Assembly (NCBI GenBank): GCA_934636045.1 | Contig: CAKTZP010000117.1 | Span: 1 to 6,587, forward strand | From: an uncultured Oscillospiraceae bacterium | GTDB lineage: Bacteria; Bacillota; Clostridia; Oscillospirales; Oscillospiraceae | Reading direction: 5' to 3' | DNA length: 6,587 nt | In this document: positions 1 to 5,971 of the stretch, one piece after another | Numbering within the stretch: the first letter of the stretch is position 1 | Layout: each line of letters starts with the position of its first letter | Position numbers and translations under genes: made by a program | The notes under the pieces: generated by a model | Database searches by the model: none | What the model saw: the letters and a program-made list of their open reading frames with translations, nothing else | What the model was told of the DNA's origin: nothing

Positions 1-14
1 AGTTCGGAAGACAA

Positions 15-62
15 GCAACTCACGCCCGTCGGCGTACATGGGTACGTTAGGGCGTGAGTTGC
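15..62. repeat. 13-bp-arm palindrome at the left edge
   Basis: Two perfect 13-bp inverted arms, gcaactcacgccc (15-27) and gggcgtgagttgc (50-62), enclose 22 bases. Inside them a second small stem can form, cgtac (33-37) with gtacg (42-46) around atgg. No T-run follows on either strand, so this is not a normal intrinsic terminator. It could be the end of a small palindromic dispersed element, a structured RNA, or a protein-binding site. The fold is read directly from the sequence; the function is unknown. Confidence 0.6.
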
Positions 63-72
63 GCAGTAAGTC

Positions 73-97
73 AAAATTCTTGCGAAGCAAGCTTTTT
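73..97 (+). terminator. Weak candidate terminator hairpin
   Basis: A 5-bp stem, cttgc (79-83) and gcaag (87-91), closes a gaa loop and is followed by C and then TTTTT (93-97). Four A residues at 73-76 could pair with the T-run. The stem is short and any gene it would serve lies left of the window, so it is only a possibility. Confidence 0.25.
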
Positions 98-188
98 CTC
101 GGGTTATAAAGTTCAGAATACTCTGTTTTTGCAAAACAAAACACAGTGAACAAAACTCCATTAAAATGTGAACCGATTTTGACGATTA

Positions 189-205
189 CGGACTTTTTTG
201 ACAGT
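189..205 (+). repeat. 17-bp repeat, left copy
   Basis: CGGACTTTTTTGACAGT occurs here and again at 6566-6582. Beyond the exact 17 bases the next three are CTG here and TTG there. In the right-hand copy this sequence is the 3' arm and T-run of a terminator hairpin; in this copy the matching 5' arm is absent, so it cannot form that hairpin. Confidence 0.7.
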
Positions 206-210
206 CTGCA

Positions 211-246
211 CCGGGGACAAGCCGCTTGGCTTGTCCCCGGTTTTTT
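211..246 (+). terminator. Strong rightward intrinsic terminator
   Basis: A perfect 13-bp GC-rich stem, ccggggacaagcc (211-223) and ggcttgtccccgg (228-240), has a GCTT loop and is followed by TTTTTT (241-246). This is a textbook Rho-independent terminator for transcription running left to right. Read leftward, as the radC transcript would need, the hairpin is followed by TGCAGACTG and has no U-run, so it is not a typical terminator for radC although it could slow the polymerase or protect the mRNA 3' end. Confidence 0.9.
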
Positions 247-250
247 GTGT

Positions 251-910
251 TCAGTATTCGTACAGATATCCGCTGTCGCGCAGGGAGACGTAATCGTCAT
301 CCGCCACGACGATGTGATCGATCAGCATGATGTCAAGCACGTCGAAGGCTTCCTTGAGACGGTGGGTCAGCTGAATGTCCTCACGCGAGGGGATGGCGAT
401 GCCGGATGGGTGGTTGTGCGCCAGTACAACGGCCGAGGCGTTGCACGTCAGCGCCTCCTGTACCATGCGGCGCGCCGGGACATTGGCGGAGTTGACGCTG
501 CCGTGGCCGAGCATGCGGCAGTTGAGCACCTTTCCCGCCGCGTCGAGCGACAGCAGGTATACCACCTCATCCTTTACGCCGTAGAAATAGGGCAGAAGAT
601 ACTTACCGATCGCGGCGCTGTCGTTCAGGCGCAGCTCAGTTTGACAGCGCGAGAGGAAATAGCGCCGGTGCAGCTCCGGCACCAGCCGCAGCAGCAAAAT
701 GCAGTCCTCATCCAGCTCCGGCACAGTGGCCAGTTCCTCCTGCCCGGCCTCTAAAATAGCCGCCATGTTCGGAAATTGTTCCAAAAGCCGCGCCGCGCGC
801 TGCTTGGCGTCCTTGCCCGCAAAGCGCAGCAGAAGCTCTAACAGCTCTGTGTCCGTCAGTGCGTCCGGGCTGCGCAGTAAAAACCGGCGCACCAGTCGAT
901 CCTCACTCAT
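251..910 (-). CDS. radC: RadC family JAMM/MPN-domain protein
   Basis: A 219-residue protein of the RadC (UPF0758/DUF2466) family, normal in length. The family carries a JAMM-type metal-binding fold; its biochemical role is unsettled, and the historical link to DNA repair and recombination has been questioned. The JAMM signature is complete: H165-N-H167, seven residues, S175 and D178, with the upstream acidic residue probably E115. The N-terminal part (about 1-80) is helical with a helix-hairpin-helix-like stretch near 61-80. The start ATG (910-908) is chosen because GGAGGG lies 5 nt upstream, inside the last uvrA codons, and the first codons overlap the uvrA stop in ATGAGTGA. That overlap points to co-transcription and translational coupling with uvrA. 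The TGA stop is at 253-251. No leftward terminator is evident. Assignment is secure; function is not. Confidence 0.95.
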   Translation of the reverse strand: MSEDRLVRRFLLRSPDALTDTELLELLLRFAGKDAKQRAARLLEQFPNMAAILEAGQEELATVPELDEDCILLLRLVPELHRRYFLSRCQTELRLNDSAAIGKYLLPYFYGVKDEVVYLLSLDAAGKVLNCRMLGHGSVNSANVPARRMVQEALTCNASAVVLAHNHPSGIAIPSREDIQLTHRLKEAFDVLDIMLIDHIVVADDDYVSLRDSGYLYEY

Positions 911-3740
911 GCTTTCCCTCCAGCATCTTCTTTAAATACTGCCCGGTGAAGGACGCTTCGCACGCGGCAATTTGCTCCGGCGTGCCCTCGGCCACGATGG
1001 TGCCGCCGCCGTCGCCGCCCTCCGGACCAAGGTCGATCAGATAGTCCGCCGTCTTGATGACGTCGAGATTGTGCTCGATCACGAGCACCGTGTTGCCTGC
1101 GTCCACGAGCTTTTCCAGCACCTCGAGGAGCTTCTGTACGTCATACATGTGCAGTCCCGTCGTCGGCTCGTCGAGGATATAGAGCGTGCGGCCGGTGGCC
1201 ACGCGGGAAAGCTCCGTTGCCAGCTTCACGCGCTGCGCCTCGCCGCCGGAAAGGGTCGTCGAGCTTTGGCCGAGCTTGATATAGCCGAGGCCGACCTCCG
1301 CCAGCGTTGCGATCTTATCGCGCAGCCGCGGCTGATTTTCAAAGAAGGTCAGCGCCTCGTCCACCGTCATTTCCAGTACGTCCGAGATCGTCTTGCCGCG
1401 GTAGGTGATCTCCAGCGTCTCGCGGTTATAGCGCTTGCCGTGGCAGACCTCGCAGGGAACGTACACGTCGGGAAGGAAGTGCATTTCGATTTTTACCAAG
1501 CCGTCGCCGCAGCAGGATTCGCAGCGGCCGCCCTTAATATTGAAGGAGAAGCGCCCCGGGCCGTAGCCGCGCGCCTTCGCCGCCGCAGTTGAGGCGAACA
1601 GCTCGCGGATATCGGAAAACAGGCCGGTGTAGGTTGCGGGATTGGAGCGCGGTGTGCGCCCGATGGGGCTCTGGTCGATGTCAATGACCTTGTTGAGCTC
1701 CTCGATCCCCTCGGCGCGGTCGTGCCTGCCGGGGTGGACGCGGGCGTGGTTCAGCGCGCCGGCGAGCTTTTTTGCGATAATCTCATTGACCAGCGAGGAT
1801 TTGCCCGACCCGGACACGCCCGTGATGCACGTGAACGTCCCGAGCGGAATGTGCACGTCGATGCCGGCCAGATTGTTTTCCCGGCAGCCGTAGAAGGAAA
1901 GCGTCTTGCCGTTTCCCGCGCGGCGCTGCGCCGGCACGGGGATCGCGCGTGCGCCGGAAAGATACTGCCCGGTAATGCTCTCCGGCTCCGCCATGATCTG
2001 CTCAAGCGTTCCCGCGGCGACAATCTTGCCGCCGTGGATGCCCGCGCCGGGGCCGACATCGACGATAAAATCCGCCGCCCGCATGGTGTCCTCGTCGTGC
2101 TCCACGACGATCAGCGTGTTGCCGAGATCGCGCAGACGGCGCAAGGTCTCAAGCAGCTTGTCGTTGTCGCGCTGGTGCAGACCGATGCTCGGCTCGTCTA
2201 GGATATACAGCACGCCCATCAGCGACGAGCCGATCTGGGTGGCCAGCCGGATGCGCTGCGCCTCGCCGCCGGAAAGCGTCCCGGCTGAGCGCGAAAGCGT
2301 GAGATATTGCAGTCCAACGCTCTGCAGAAAGCCCAGCCGCGATCTTAACTCGCGCAGGATCTGGTCAGCAATGACCGACTGCATCCCCTCAAGCTCCAGC
2401 CCGTTTAAAAACTCCAGCTCCTTTTTGACCGAAAGGTCGCAGAACTGCGTAATGGAAAGACCGCCGACTGTGACCGCGCCAGCAAGCTCAGACAGGCGAC
2501 CGCCGTGACAGCGCAGGCAGGGTGAGGAGGTCATGCACTCCTCCAGCTCCTTGCGGACGGCATCGGACTGCGTTTCGCGGAAGCGGCGCTCCAGATTCGG
2601 CACAATGCCCTCAAAGGCCTGCTCCAGCGTGCCGCGCCCGTTGCCGCGCTCGTAGTAAAGCGTTAGCTTTTCTCCGCCGGTGCCGTATAGAATGATGTTC
2701 ATCGCCTCGTCGGAGAGCGTGCTGATCGGCGCATGGAGATCAAAGTGATATTTTTGCGACAGCGCCTCAAAGTACATACGCGAGATGGAGTCGTTTTTGA
2801 TGTTGCCCCAACCGCTGGCCTGAATGCCGCCGTCAAAAATCGACAGCGCTGGATCGGGAATGATGAGTGCCGGGTCGATCTTCAGCCGGAAGCCGAGGCC
2901 GGAGCATTCCGGGCAGGCGCCGAAGGGATTGTTGAACGAAAACAGCCGCGGCGACAGCTCCGGCACGGAAACGCCGCACTCCTCGCATGCGTAGTTGCGG
3001 GAAAAGAGCGTCTCCTCGCCGGTGTCCGGCTGCTGAATGATGGCGATACCACCGCCATGGCTCAGCGCGGTCTCGAGAGAGTCGGTCAAGCGGCGCGTGA
3101 TGCCCTCGCGCAGCACCAGACGGTCAACGACCAGCTCAATGTAGTGCTTCTTGTTCTTATCGAGCGTGATCTCCTCGCTGAGCTCGTACAGCGAGCCGTC
3201 CACGCGCACACGGGAAAAGCCGCTGCGCCGTGCGCCCTCCAGCACCTTGGCGTGCTCGCCCTTCTTTCCGCGGACGACGGGCGCAAGCACCTGAAAGCGT
3301 GTGCCCTCCGGCAGCTCCAGCACGCGGTCGACGATCTGATCAATGCTCTGGCGGCGGATCTCCCGGCCGCATTTCGGACAGTGCGGAATGCCGACGCGCG
3401 CCCAGAGCAGGCGGAGATAGTCGTAGATCTCCGTCACCGTACCGACGGTGGAGCGGGGGTTTTTGGAGGTGGTTTTCTGATCGATGGAGATGGCAGGGGA
3501 GAGCCCCTCAATCAGATCGACGTCCGGCTTGTCCATCTGCCCGAGAAACTGACGGACGTAGGCCGACAACGACTCGACGTACCGCCGCCGCCCTTCGGCG
3601 TAGATGGTGTCGAACGCGAGCGAGGACTTGCCGGAGCCGGAAAGCCCCGTAAAAACACACAGGGAATCTCTCGGGATCTCAACGTCGACATTTTTGAGGT
3701 TGTTTTCCCGAGCACCCCGGACTAAGATAGAATTTCGCAT
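903..3740 (-). CDS. uvrA: Excinuclease ABC subunit UvrA
   Basis: UvrA is the cytoplasmic damage-recognition ATPase of nucleotide excision repair; it dimerises, loads UvrB on lesions and leaves before UvrC cuts. At 945 residues it is full length. In order: Walker [10 protein letters not shown] (32-40), a Cys pair C121/C124, zinc module C252, C255, C276, C279, ABC signature LSGGEAQR (489-496) and Walker B LYILDEPS (511-518); then the second half with Walker [10 protein letters not shown] (641-649), zinc finger C740, C743, C763, C766, signature LSGGEAQR (830-837) and Walker B LYILDEPT (853-860). No key residue is missing. The ATG (3740-3738) has GGAGGA 5 nt upstream. A promoter with a perfect TATAAT lies about 60 bp upstream. 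I see no clear LexA box, so SOS control is not shown. uvrB and uvrC are not in the window. The gene overlaps radC by 8 nt. Confidence 0.98.
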   Translation of the reverse strand: MRNSILVRGARENNLKNVDVEIPRDSLCVFTGLSGSGKSSLAFDTIYAEGRRRYVESLSAYVRQFLGQMDKPDVDLIEGLSPAISIDQKTTSKNPRSTVGTVTEIYDYLRLLWARVGIPHCPKCGREIRRQSIDQIVDRVLELPEGTRFQVLAPVVRGKKGEHAKVLEGARRSGFSRVRVDGSLYELSEEITLDKNKKHYIELVVDRLVLREGITRRLTDSLETALSHGGGIAIIQQPDTGEETLFSRNYACEECGVSVPELSPRLFSFNNPFGACPECSGLGFRLKIDPALIIPDPALSIFDGGIQASGWGNIKNDSISRMYFEALSQKYHFDLHAPISTLSDEAMNIILYGTGGEKLTLYYERGNGRGTLEQAFEGIVPNLERRFRETQSDAVRKELEECMTSSPCLRCHGGRLSELAGAVTVGGLSITQFCDLSVKKELEFLNGLELEGMQSVIADQILRELRSRLGFLQSVGLQYLTLSRSAGTLSGGEAQRIRLATQIGSSLMGVLYILDEPSIGLHQRDNDKLLETLRRLRDLGNTLIVVEHDEDTMRAADFIVDVGPGAGIHGGKIVAAGTLEQIMAEPESITGQYLSGARAIPVPAQRRAGNGKTLSFYGCRENNLAGIDVHIPLGTFTCITGVSGSGKSSLVNEIIAKKLAGALNHARVHPGRHDRAEGIEELNKVIDIDQSPIGRTPRSNPATYTGLFSDIRELFASTAAAKARGYGPGRFSFNIKGGRCESCCGDGLVKIEMHFLPDVYVPCEVCHGKRYNRETLEITYRGKTISDVLEMTVDEALTFFENQPRLRDKIATLAEVGLGYIKLGQSSTTLSGGEAQRVKLATELSRVATGRTLYILDEPTTGLHMYDVQKLLEVLEKLVDAGNTVLVIEHNLDVIKTADYLIDLGPEGGDGGGTIVAEGTPEQIAACEASFTGQYLKKMLEGKHE

Positions 3741-3765
3741 GCGTTTCCTCCGTGATGGTGCGTTT

Positions 3766-3787
3766 GACAGCCCGTCTGCGGGCTGTC
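3766..3787 (-). promoter_or_regulatory. Hairpin in the uvrA 5' leader
   Basis: A perfect 9-bp stem, gacagcccg (3766-3774) with cgggctgtc (3779-3787), has a 4-base loop. It would lie almost at the 5' end of the mRNA made from the promoter at 3797-3825, about 15 nt before the uvrA Shine-Dalgarno sequence (3751-3746). There is no T-run on either strand, so it is not a terminator. It may protect the mRNA 5' end or be a DNA-binding palindrome; its role is inferred only. Confidence 0.5.
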
Positions 3788-3796
3788 CATCTGCTG

Positions 3797-3825
3797 ATTA
3801 TATCACATTCTTCCCTCGGGAACAA
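3797..3825 (-). promoter_or_regulatory. Candidate SigA promoter of uvrA-radC
   Basis: Reading leftward, TTGTTC (3825-3820) and a perfect TATAAT (3802-3797) are separated by 17 bases. The -10 is ideal and the -35 matches only its TTG half. Transcription would begin near 3790, giving a leader of about 50 nt before the uvrA ATG. A short inverted repeat, ttccc (3811-3815) and gggaa (3818-3822), overlaps the -35 and spacer and could be an operator, but it is too short to be sure. Confidence 0.6.
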
Positions 3826-3856
3826 CAGGAAAAACCAGAAAAGTTTTGTTATCCGC

Positions 3857-3885
3857 TTGCGTTTCGACAGAGAATCAGGTATGAT
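3857..3885 (+). promoter_or_regulatory. Candidate SigA promoter of the rightward cluster
   Basis: TTGCGT (3857-3862) and TATGAT (3880-3885) are 17 bases apart. The -10 matches TATAAT at five of six positions and the -35 matches only TTG. Transcription would begin near 3892, about 85 nt before the start chosen for the kinase-like gene. It is divergent from the uvrA promoter, with about 30 bp between the two -35 elements. Confidence 0.5.
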
Positions 3886-3926
3886 AGAGGTGAAAACAGA
3901 CAAAAATCGACAAGTCAGGTTTTTCC

Positions 3927-3974
3927 ATGAAAGAATTGCCTTTCTATGGCAGACACTACGATAAAAGGCGGTGA
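3927..3974 (+). CDS. Possible 15-residue leader peptide
   Basis: ATG at 3927 opens a frame of 15 codons, MKELPFYGRHYDKRR, that stops with TGA at 3972-3974, four bases before the ATG of the kinase-like gene. It lies inside the predicted leader of that mRNA. Its own ribosome binding site is weak (CAGG at 3916-3919, about 7 nt upstream). The end of the frame runs over the Shine-Dalgarno sequence of the next gene, so its translation could influence kinase expression by coupling or interference. Nothing else supports it, and a short open frame of this size can arise by chance. Confidence 0.25.
   Translation: MKELPFYGRHYDKRR
3966..3974 (+). promoter_or_regulatory. Ribosome binding site deciding the kinase start
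   Basis: AGGCGGTGA matches the ideal AGGAGGTGA at eight of nine positions and sits 4 nt before ATG 3979. The in-frame ATG at 3946 lacks any such site upstream, so 3979 is the better start. Confidence 0.8.
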
Positions 3975-3978
3975 GACG

Positions 3979-5061
3979 ATGGACGGCCAGTTGCAGCAGG
4001 TGTTGGAGCTGTTTGCACAGCCTGCATTTTTTGTCGCGGAGGGAACGGTGGCTTGGTGTAACAGCGTCTGCGCGGCGCTGCTCCCGGTGGGTGCGTCGGT
4101 CACCTCGTTTCTGGAGGATCCCTCGCTGTATACGCTGTGGGATCGGACGGGCACGCTGCAGCTTCCGCTGATCCTTGCCGGAGAGGAATATAACGCATCC
4201 GTTTGCTGCACGCCGGAGGGCGAGCTGTTTGTTGCGGCGCGCCGCGTTTCGGAGATGAGCGTGACCGCGAGGACCGTCGTCAAGGTCTCCGCCACCCTGC
4301 GCCGTCCGCTGCACCAGATGATCACTGCGGCGGACGCACTGTTTGAGTCCCTCGACGAGACCATAGAGACCAAGCTCCTTGCCGCCGCCTCGCAGCTGAA
4401 TCAGTCGGTCTATCGGCTGCTGCGTCTGTGCAGCCAGATGTCCGATGGCGGCGGCCTGCTGCTGCACCGGAGAGAGGCGCATCGCCTGCCGACAGAGGTC
4501 TCGAAATTTTTCCGCAGCTTTGTCGAGCAGGCGCGTCCGCTGGTGGAATCGGCGGGGGTGCAGCTGCGGCTGGCAGACCTCGATGCGCCGCTGTGCGCGG
4601 ATTTGGACACCGATCTTTTGGAGCGCGCACTGTACAATCTCATTTCCAATGCCCTGAGCTATTCCCGCAGCGGCGGCTGCATCACCATTGGGCTGAACAA
4701 GCAGCAGCGCCAGCTGCTGATCTCCGTCACCGACGACGGCGAGGGGATTTCCCCGACCGTGCTGGCCACGCTGTTTGAACGCTGGTCGGAGCATCCGGTC
4801 GGCGATTCGCGCTGGGGCGTCGGCCTGGGCCTGCCAATGGTGCAGGAGATTGCCCGGCTGCACAACGGCACCCTGTCCATTCACGACAATGGCGACGAGC
4901 GCGGCACGACCGCGACGCTCTCGCTCTCTCTCGATCCGGCACCGCTGTCGCTGCACGGCCAGACGATGGGCTACGACTATTGCAGCGGGTATCACCACGG
5001 TCTTGTCGAGCTTTCCGACGTACTGGACGCAAAAATGTTCAACCCGAACGAGGTTCTGTAA
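3979..5061 (+). CDS. Soluble histidine-kinase-like protein lacking the phospho-accepting His
   Basis: A 360-residue protein with no signal peptide or convincing membrane segment, so probably cytoplasmic. Residues 1-90 resemble a degenerate PAS-type sensor region (PAFFVAEG near 15-22). Residues about 95-155 fit the dimerisation helices of a histidine kinase, but the usual SHELRTPL motif reads SATLRRPL (104-111), with Ala105 in the place of the His. The ATPase domain is intact: N-box NLISNALSYS (220-229), D252-x-G254-x-G256, and GVGLGL (280-285). A tail of about 40 residues (320-360) follows the ATPase. The start at 3979 is set by AGGCGGTGA 4 nt upstream. No response regulator is adjacent. The gene is 46 bp upstream of yabP with no terminator between, which suggests a link to sporulation, but that is inference. 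It may be a pseudokinase, an ATP-dependent regulator, or a kinase using another residue such as His112. Confidence 0.88.
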   Translation: MDGQLQQVLELFAQPAFFVAEGTVAWCNSVCAALLPVGASVTSFLEDPSLYTLWDRTGTLQLPLILAGEEYNASVCCTPEGELFVAARRVSEMSVTARTVVKVSATLRRPLHQMITAADALFESLDETIETKLLAAASQLNQSVYRLLRLCSQMSDGGGLLLHRREAHRLPTEVSKFFRSFVEQARPLVESAGVQLRLADLDAPLCADLDTDLLERALYNLISNALSYSRSGGCITIGLNKQQRQLLISVTDDGEGISPTVLATLFERWSEHPVGDSRWGVGLGLPMVQEIARLHNGTLSIHDNGDERGTTATLSLSLDPAPLSLHGQTMGYDYCSGYHHGLVELSDVLDAKMFNPNEVL

Positions 5062-5087
5062 TATTTTCCCCGCTCACGCCGTATATA
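5059..5087 (+). promoter_or_regulatory. Tentative SigE-like promoter before yabP
   Basis: TAATATT (5059-5065), starting on the kinase stop codon, fits the B. subtilis SigE -35 consensus kmATATT. After 14 bases, CGTATATA (5080-5087) matches the CATACAhT -10 at five of eight positions. yabP and yabQ are SigE-dependent in B. subtilis, which makes the match meaningful. Against it, the start point would fall near 5094, right at the Shine-Dalgarno sequence, leaving a very short leader. Confidence 0.3.
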
Positions 5088-5100
5088 TAGGGCGGAGGGG
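5066..5100 (+). promoter_or_regulatory. Hairpin that can cover the yabP ribosome binding site
   Basis: CCCCGC (5068-5073) can pair with GCGGaGG (5092-5098), with one bulged A, and flanking U-G pairs can extend the stem. An alternative pairing joins CGCC (5077-5080) with GGCG (5091-5094) and CCCC with GGGG. Both pairings bury the yabP Shine-Dalgarno sequence GGAGGGG (5094-5100). In a transcript read through from the upstream gene this could lower yabP translation. The pairing is visible in the sequence; its use in the cell is a guess. Confidence 0.35.
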
Positions 5101-5107
5101 ATGCCAA

Positions 5108-5377
5108 ATGCCGAACGAGAATACTGAGCCCCATGAGCTGCGGCTCGACGGCCGCGAAAAGCTGACGGTCACCGGCGTGCGGGAGGTCGAGAGCTTCGAC
5201 GAAACAGCCGTTGCGCTGCACACCGTGCGCGGGCTGCTCATTGTTCACGGTTCCCAGCTCCACCTGCGCTCACTGTCCAATGACGGCGGGCAGATCGCCA
5301 TCACCGGCCTCGTTGACACGCTGTCTTATGAGACTGAGCAGAAGCGCGGCGGCTTTTTGCACCGCCTGTTCGGCTAA
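5108..5377 (+). CDS. yabP: Sporulation protein YabP
   Basis: An 89-residue protein of the YabP family, slightly shorter than the 100-residue B. subtilis protein. YabP is made in the mother cell under SigE and takes part in spore formation; its molecular role is not known. The family pattern is clear along the protein: REKLTVTGVREVESFDE (16-32), a strand-rich stretch with RGLLIVHGSQLHL (41-53), and GGQIAITGLVDTLSYE (60-75). It ends in a short basic tail with no membrane segment. The ATG at 5108 is preferred over the ATG at 5101 because GGAGGGG (5094-5100) abuts the latter and is 7 nt from the former, and only 5108 opens this frame. The stop TAA is followed at once by the yabQ ATG, so the two genes are almost certainly co-translated, as in other spore formers. 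Confidence 0.93.
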   Translation: MPNENTEPHELRLDGREKLTVTGVREVESFDETAVALHTVRGLLIVHGSQLHLRSLSNDGGQIAITGLVDTLSYETEQKRGGFLHRLFG

Positions 5378-5971
5378 ATGGAGCAGCCGCTGCTGCTGCA
5401 GGGCGGTCAGTTTCTATGGTCCGTGGCGCTTGGCGCAGCGCTTGGTATGGTTTATGACCTGCTGCGCGGCCTGCGGCGGACGCTGCGGGGGCTGACGCAC
5501 CTTGCCGATCTTCTCTTTTCGCTGGCGGTGCTCGTCTCGGGGCTGCTGCTGGCGCTCTATGTCGGCGACGGGCAGTACCGCCTGTTTCTTCTGCTGGGCA
5601 CCGTGCTCGGTGCAGCGATCTATTTTTTGACCCTGAGCCGCATTTTTTCCGCTGCAAGCTGCATGTTTTGGCGCTTCTTGACATACCCGATGCGCGCAAC
5701 GGCTCGATTTTGCAGAAAAAACGGAAAAAAATTGCAAAAATTTTTGAAAAACATCTTTTCAAGCCGGAAAAAATCGGTTAAAATAAAGAGACACCAAAGG
5801 AATTCACGGGAGGCATGCGAACATGCATCTGCAAAAAAGCCGACTGGTCGGCACGCTCGTCCTTCTGGCCGTTGCGCTGTACGCGGTCGTGACGATCGTT
5901 GTGCTCCAGCCGAAAATCAACCGACTGCGCACCGATGCCGACGAGCTGACCCAGAAGGTCGCCGCGCTTGA
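5378..5971 (+). CDS. yabQ: Sporulation membrane protein YabQ; 3' end uncertain
   Basis: YabQ is a mother-cell membrane protein needed for normal spore cortex formation in B. subtilis. The N-terminal 105 residues fit the family: a first membrane segment near 7-25 carrying the typical GAALGMVYDLLRGLRR (19-34), then hydrophobic segments near 42-62 and 68-86, perhaps another at 88-104. A Lys-rich stretch follows (about 106-138). The frame then stays open to TGA 5969-5971, giving 197 residues, but the last 50 or so (rich in Arg, Cys, Pro, His) lie out of frame over the next gene for 149 bp and look like non-selected sequence. Poly-A tracts at 5716-5721, 5725-5731 and 5768-5773 are sites where one base could be miscalled, gained or slipped; skipping one A in the last would stop the protein at 5786 with 135 residues, before the next gene. 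ATG 5378 directly abuts the yabP stop codon. The gene is sure; the C-terminus is not. Confidence 0.85.
   Translation: MEQPLLLQGGQFLWSVALGAALGMVYDLLRGLRRTLRGLTHLADLLFSLAVLVSGLLLALYVGDGQYRLFLLLGTVLGAAIYFLTLSRIFSAASCMFWRFLTYPMRATARFCRKNGKKLQKFLKNIFSSRKKSVKIKRHQRNSREACEHASAKKPTGRHARPSGRCAVRGRDDRCAPAENQPTAHRCRRADPEGRRA
5756..5784 (+). promoter_or_regulatory. Candidate SigA promoter for the DivIC-like gene
   Basis: TTTTCA (5756-5761) and TAAAAT (5779-5784) are 17 bases apart, matching the SigA elements at four and five of six positions. Transcription would begin near 5791, about 30 nt before the DivIC-like ATG. A vegetative promoter here would let the division gene and yabR be expressed apart from the sporulation genes. 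It lies within the AT-rich tail of yabQ, where such matches also occur by chance. Confidence 0.45.

Larger units (their letters stand above)
1..250. other. Non-coding stretch left of radC
   Basis: No gene with a ribosome binding site and a recognisable product is seen here. The stretch holds the palindrome at 15-62, a weak hairpin at 79-97, an AT-rich spacer (about 104-200), a 17-bp sequence shared with the right edge of the window (189-205), and a strong rightward terminator (211-246). The rightward terminator implies transcription entering from the left, either from a gene beyond the edge or from an unrecognised short RNA. Confidence 0.6.

Noticed and set aside
2..109. Frame open from the left edge, 35 codons, stopping at TAA 107-109
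   Set aside because: It passes straight through the palindrome, is Arg/Lys/Ser-rich and has no recognisable motif. It could be the end of a gene beyond the edge, but nothing in the window supports that.
146..754. Open frame of 202 codons on the + strand
   Set aside because: It runs through the strong terminator at 211-246 and then antisense to radC, and it lacks a ribosome binding site.
2733..3725. Open frame of 330 codons on the + strand
   Set aside because: It lies entirely antisense to uvrA, whose motifs are complete; the predicted protein has no recognisable pattern and long antisense frames are common in GC-rich genes.
3741..3945. LexA/SOS box upstream of uvrA
   Set aside because: I looked for GAAC-N4-GTTC-like sites in the divergent region and found no acceptable match.
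3946..3978. Upstream ATG start for the kinase-like protein (11 extra residues)
   Set aside because: No Shine-Dalgarno sequence precedes 3946, while ATG 3979 has AGGCGGTGA at good spacing.
3679..4998. Open frame of 439 codons on the - strand
   Set aside because: It is antisense to the kinase-like gene, runs across the divergent promoter region into uvrA, and its Arg/Gln/Ala-rich product looks like shadow translation.
5101..5107. ATG at 5101 as the yabP start
   Set aside because: It directly abuts GGAGGGG with no spacing and is in a different frame from the YabP-family protein that begins at 5108.
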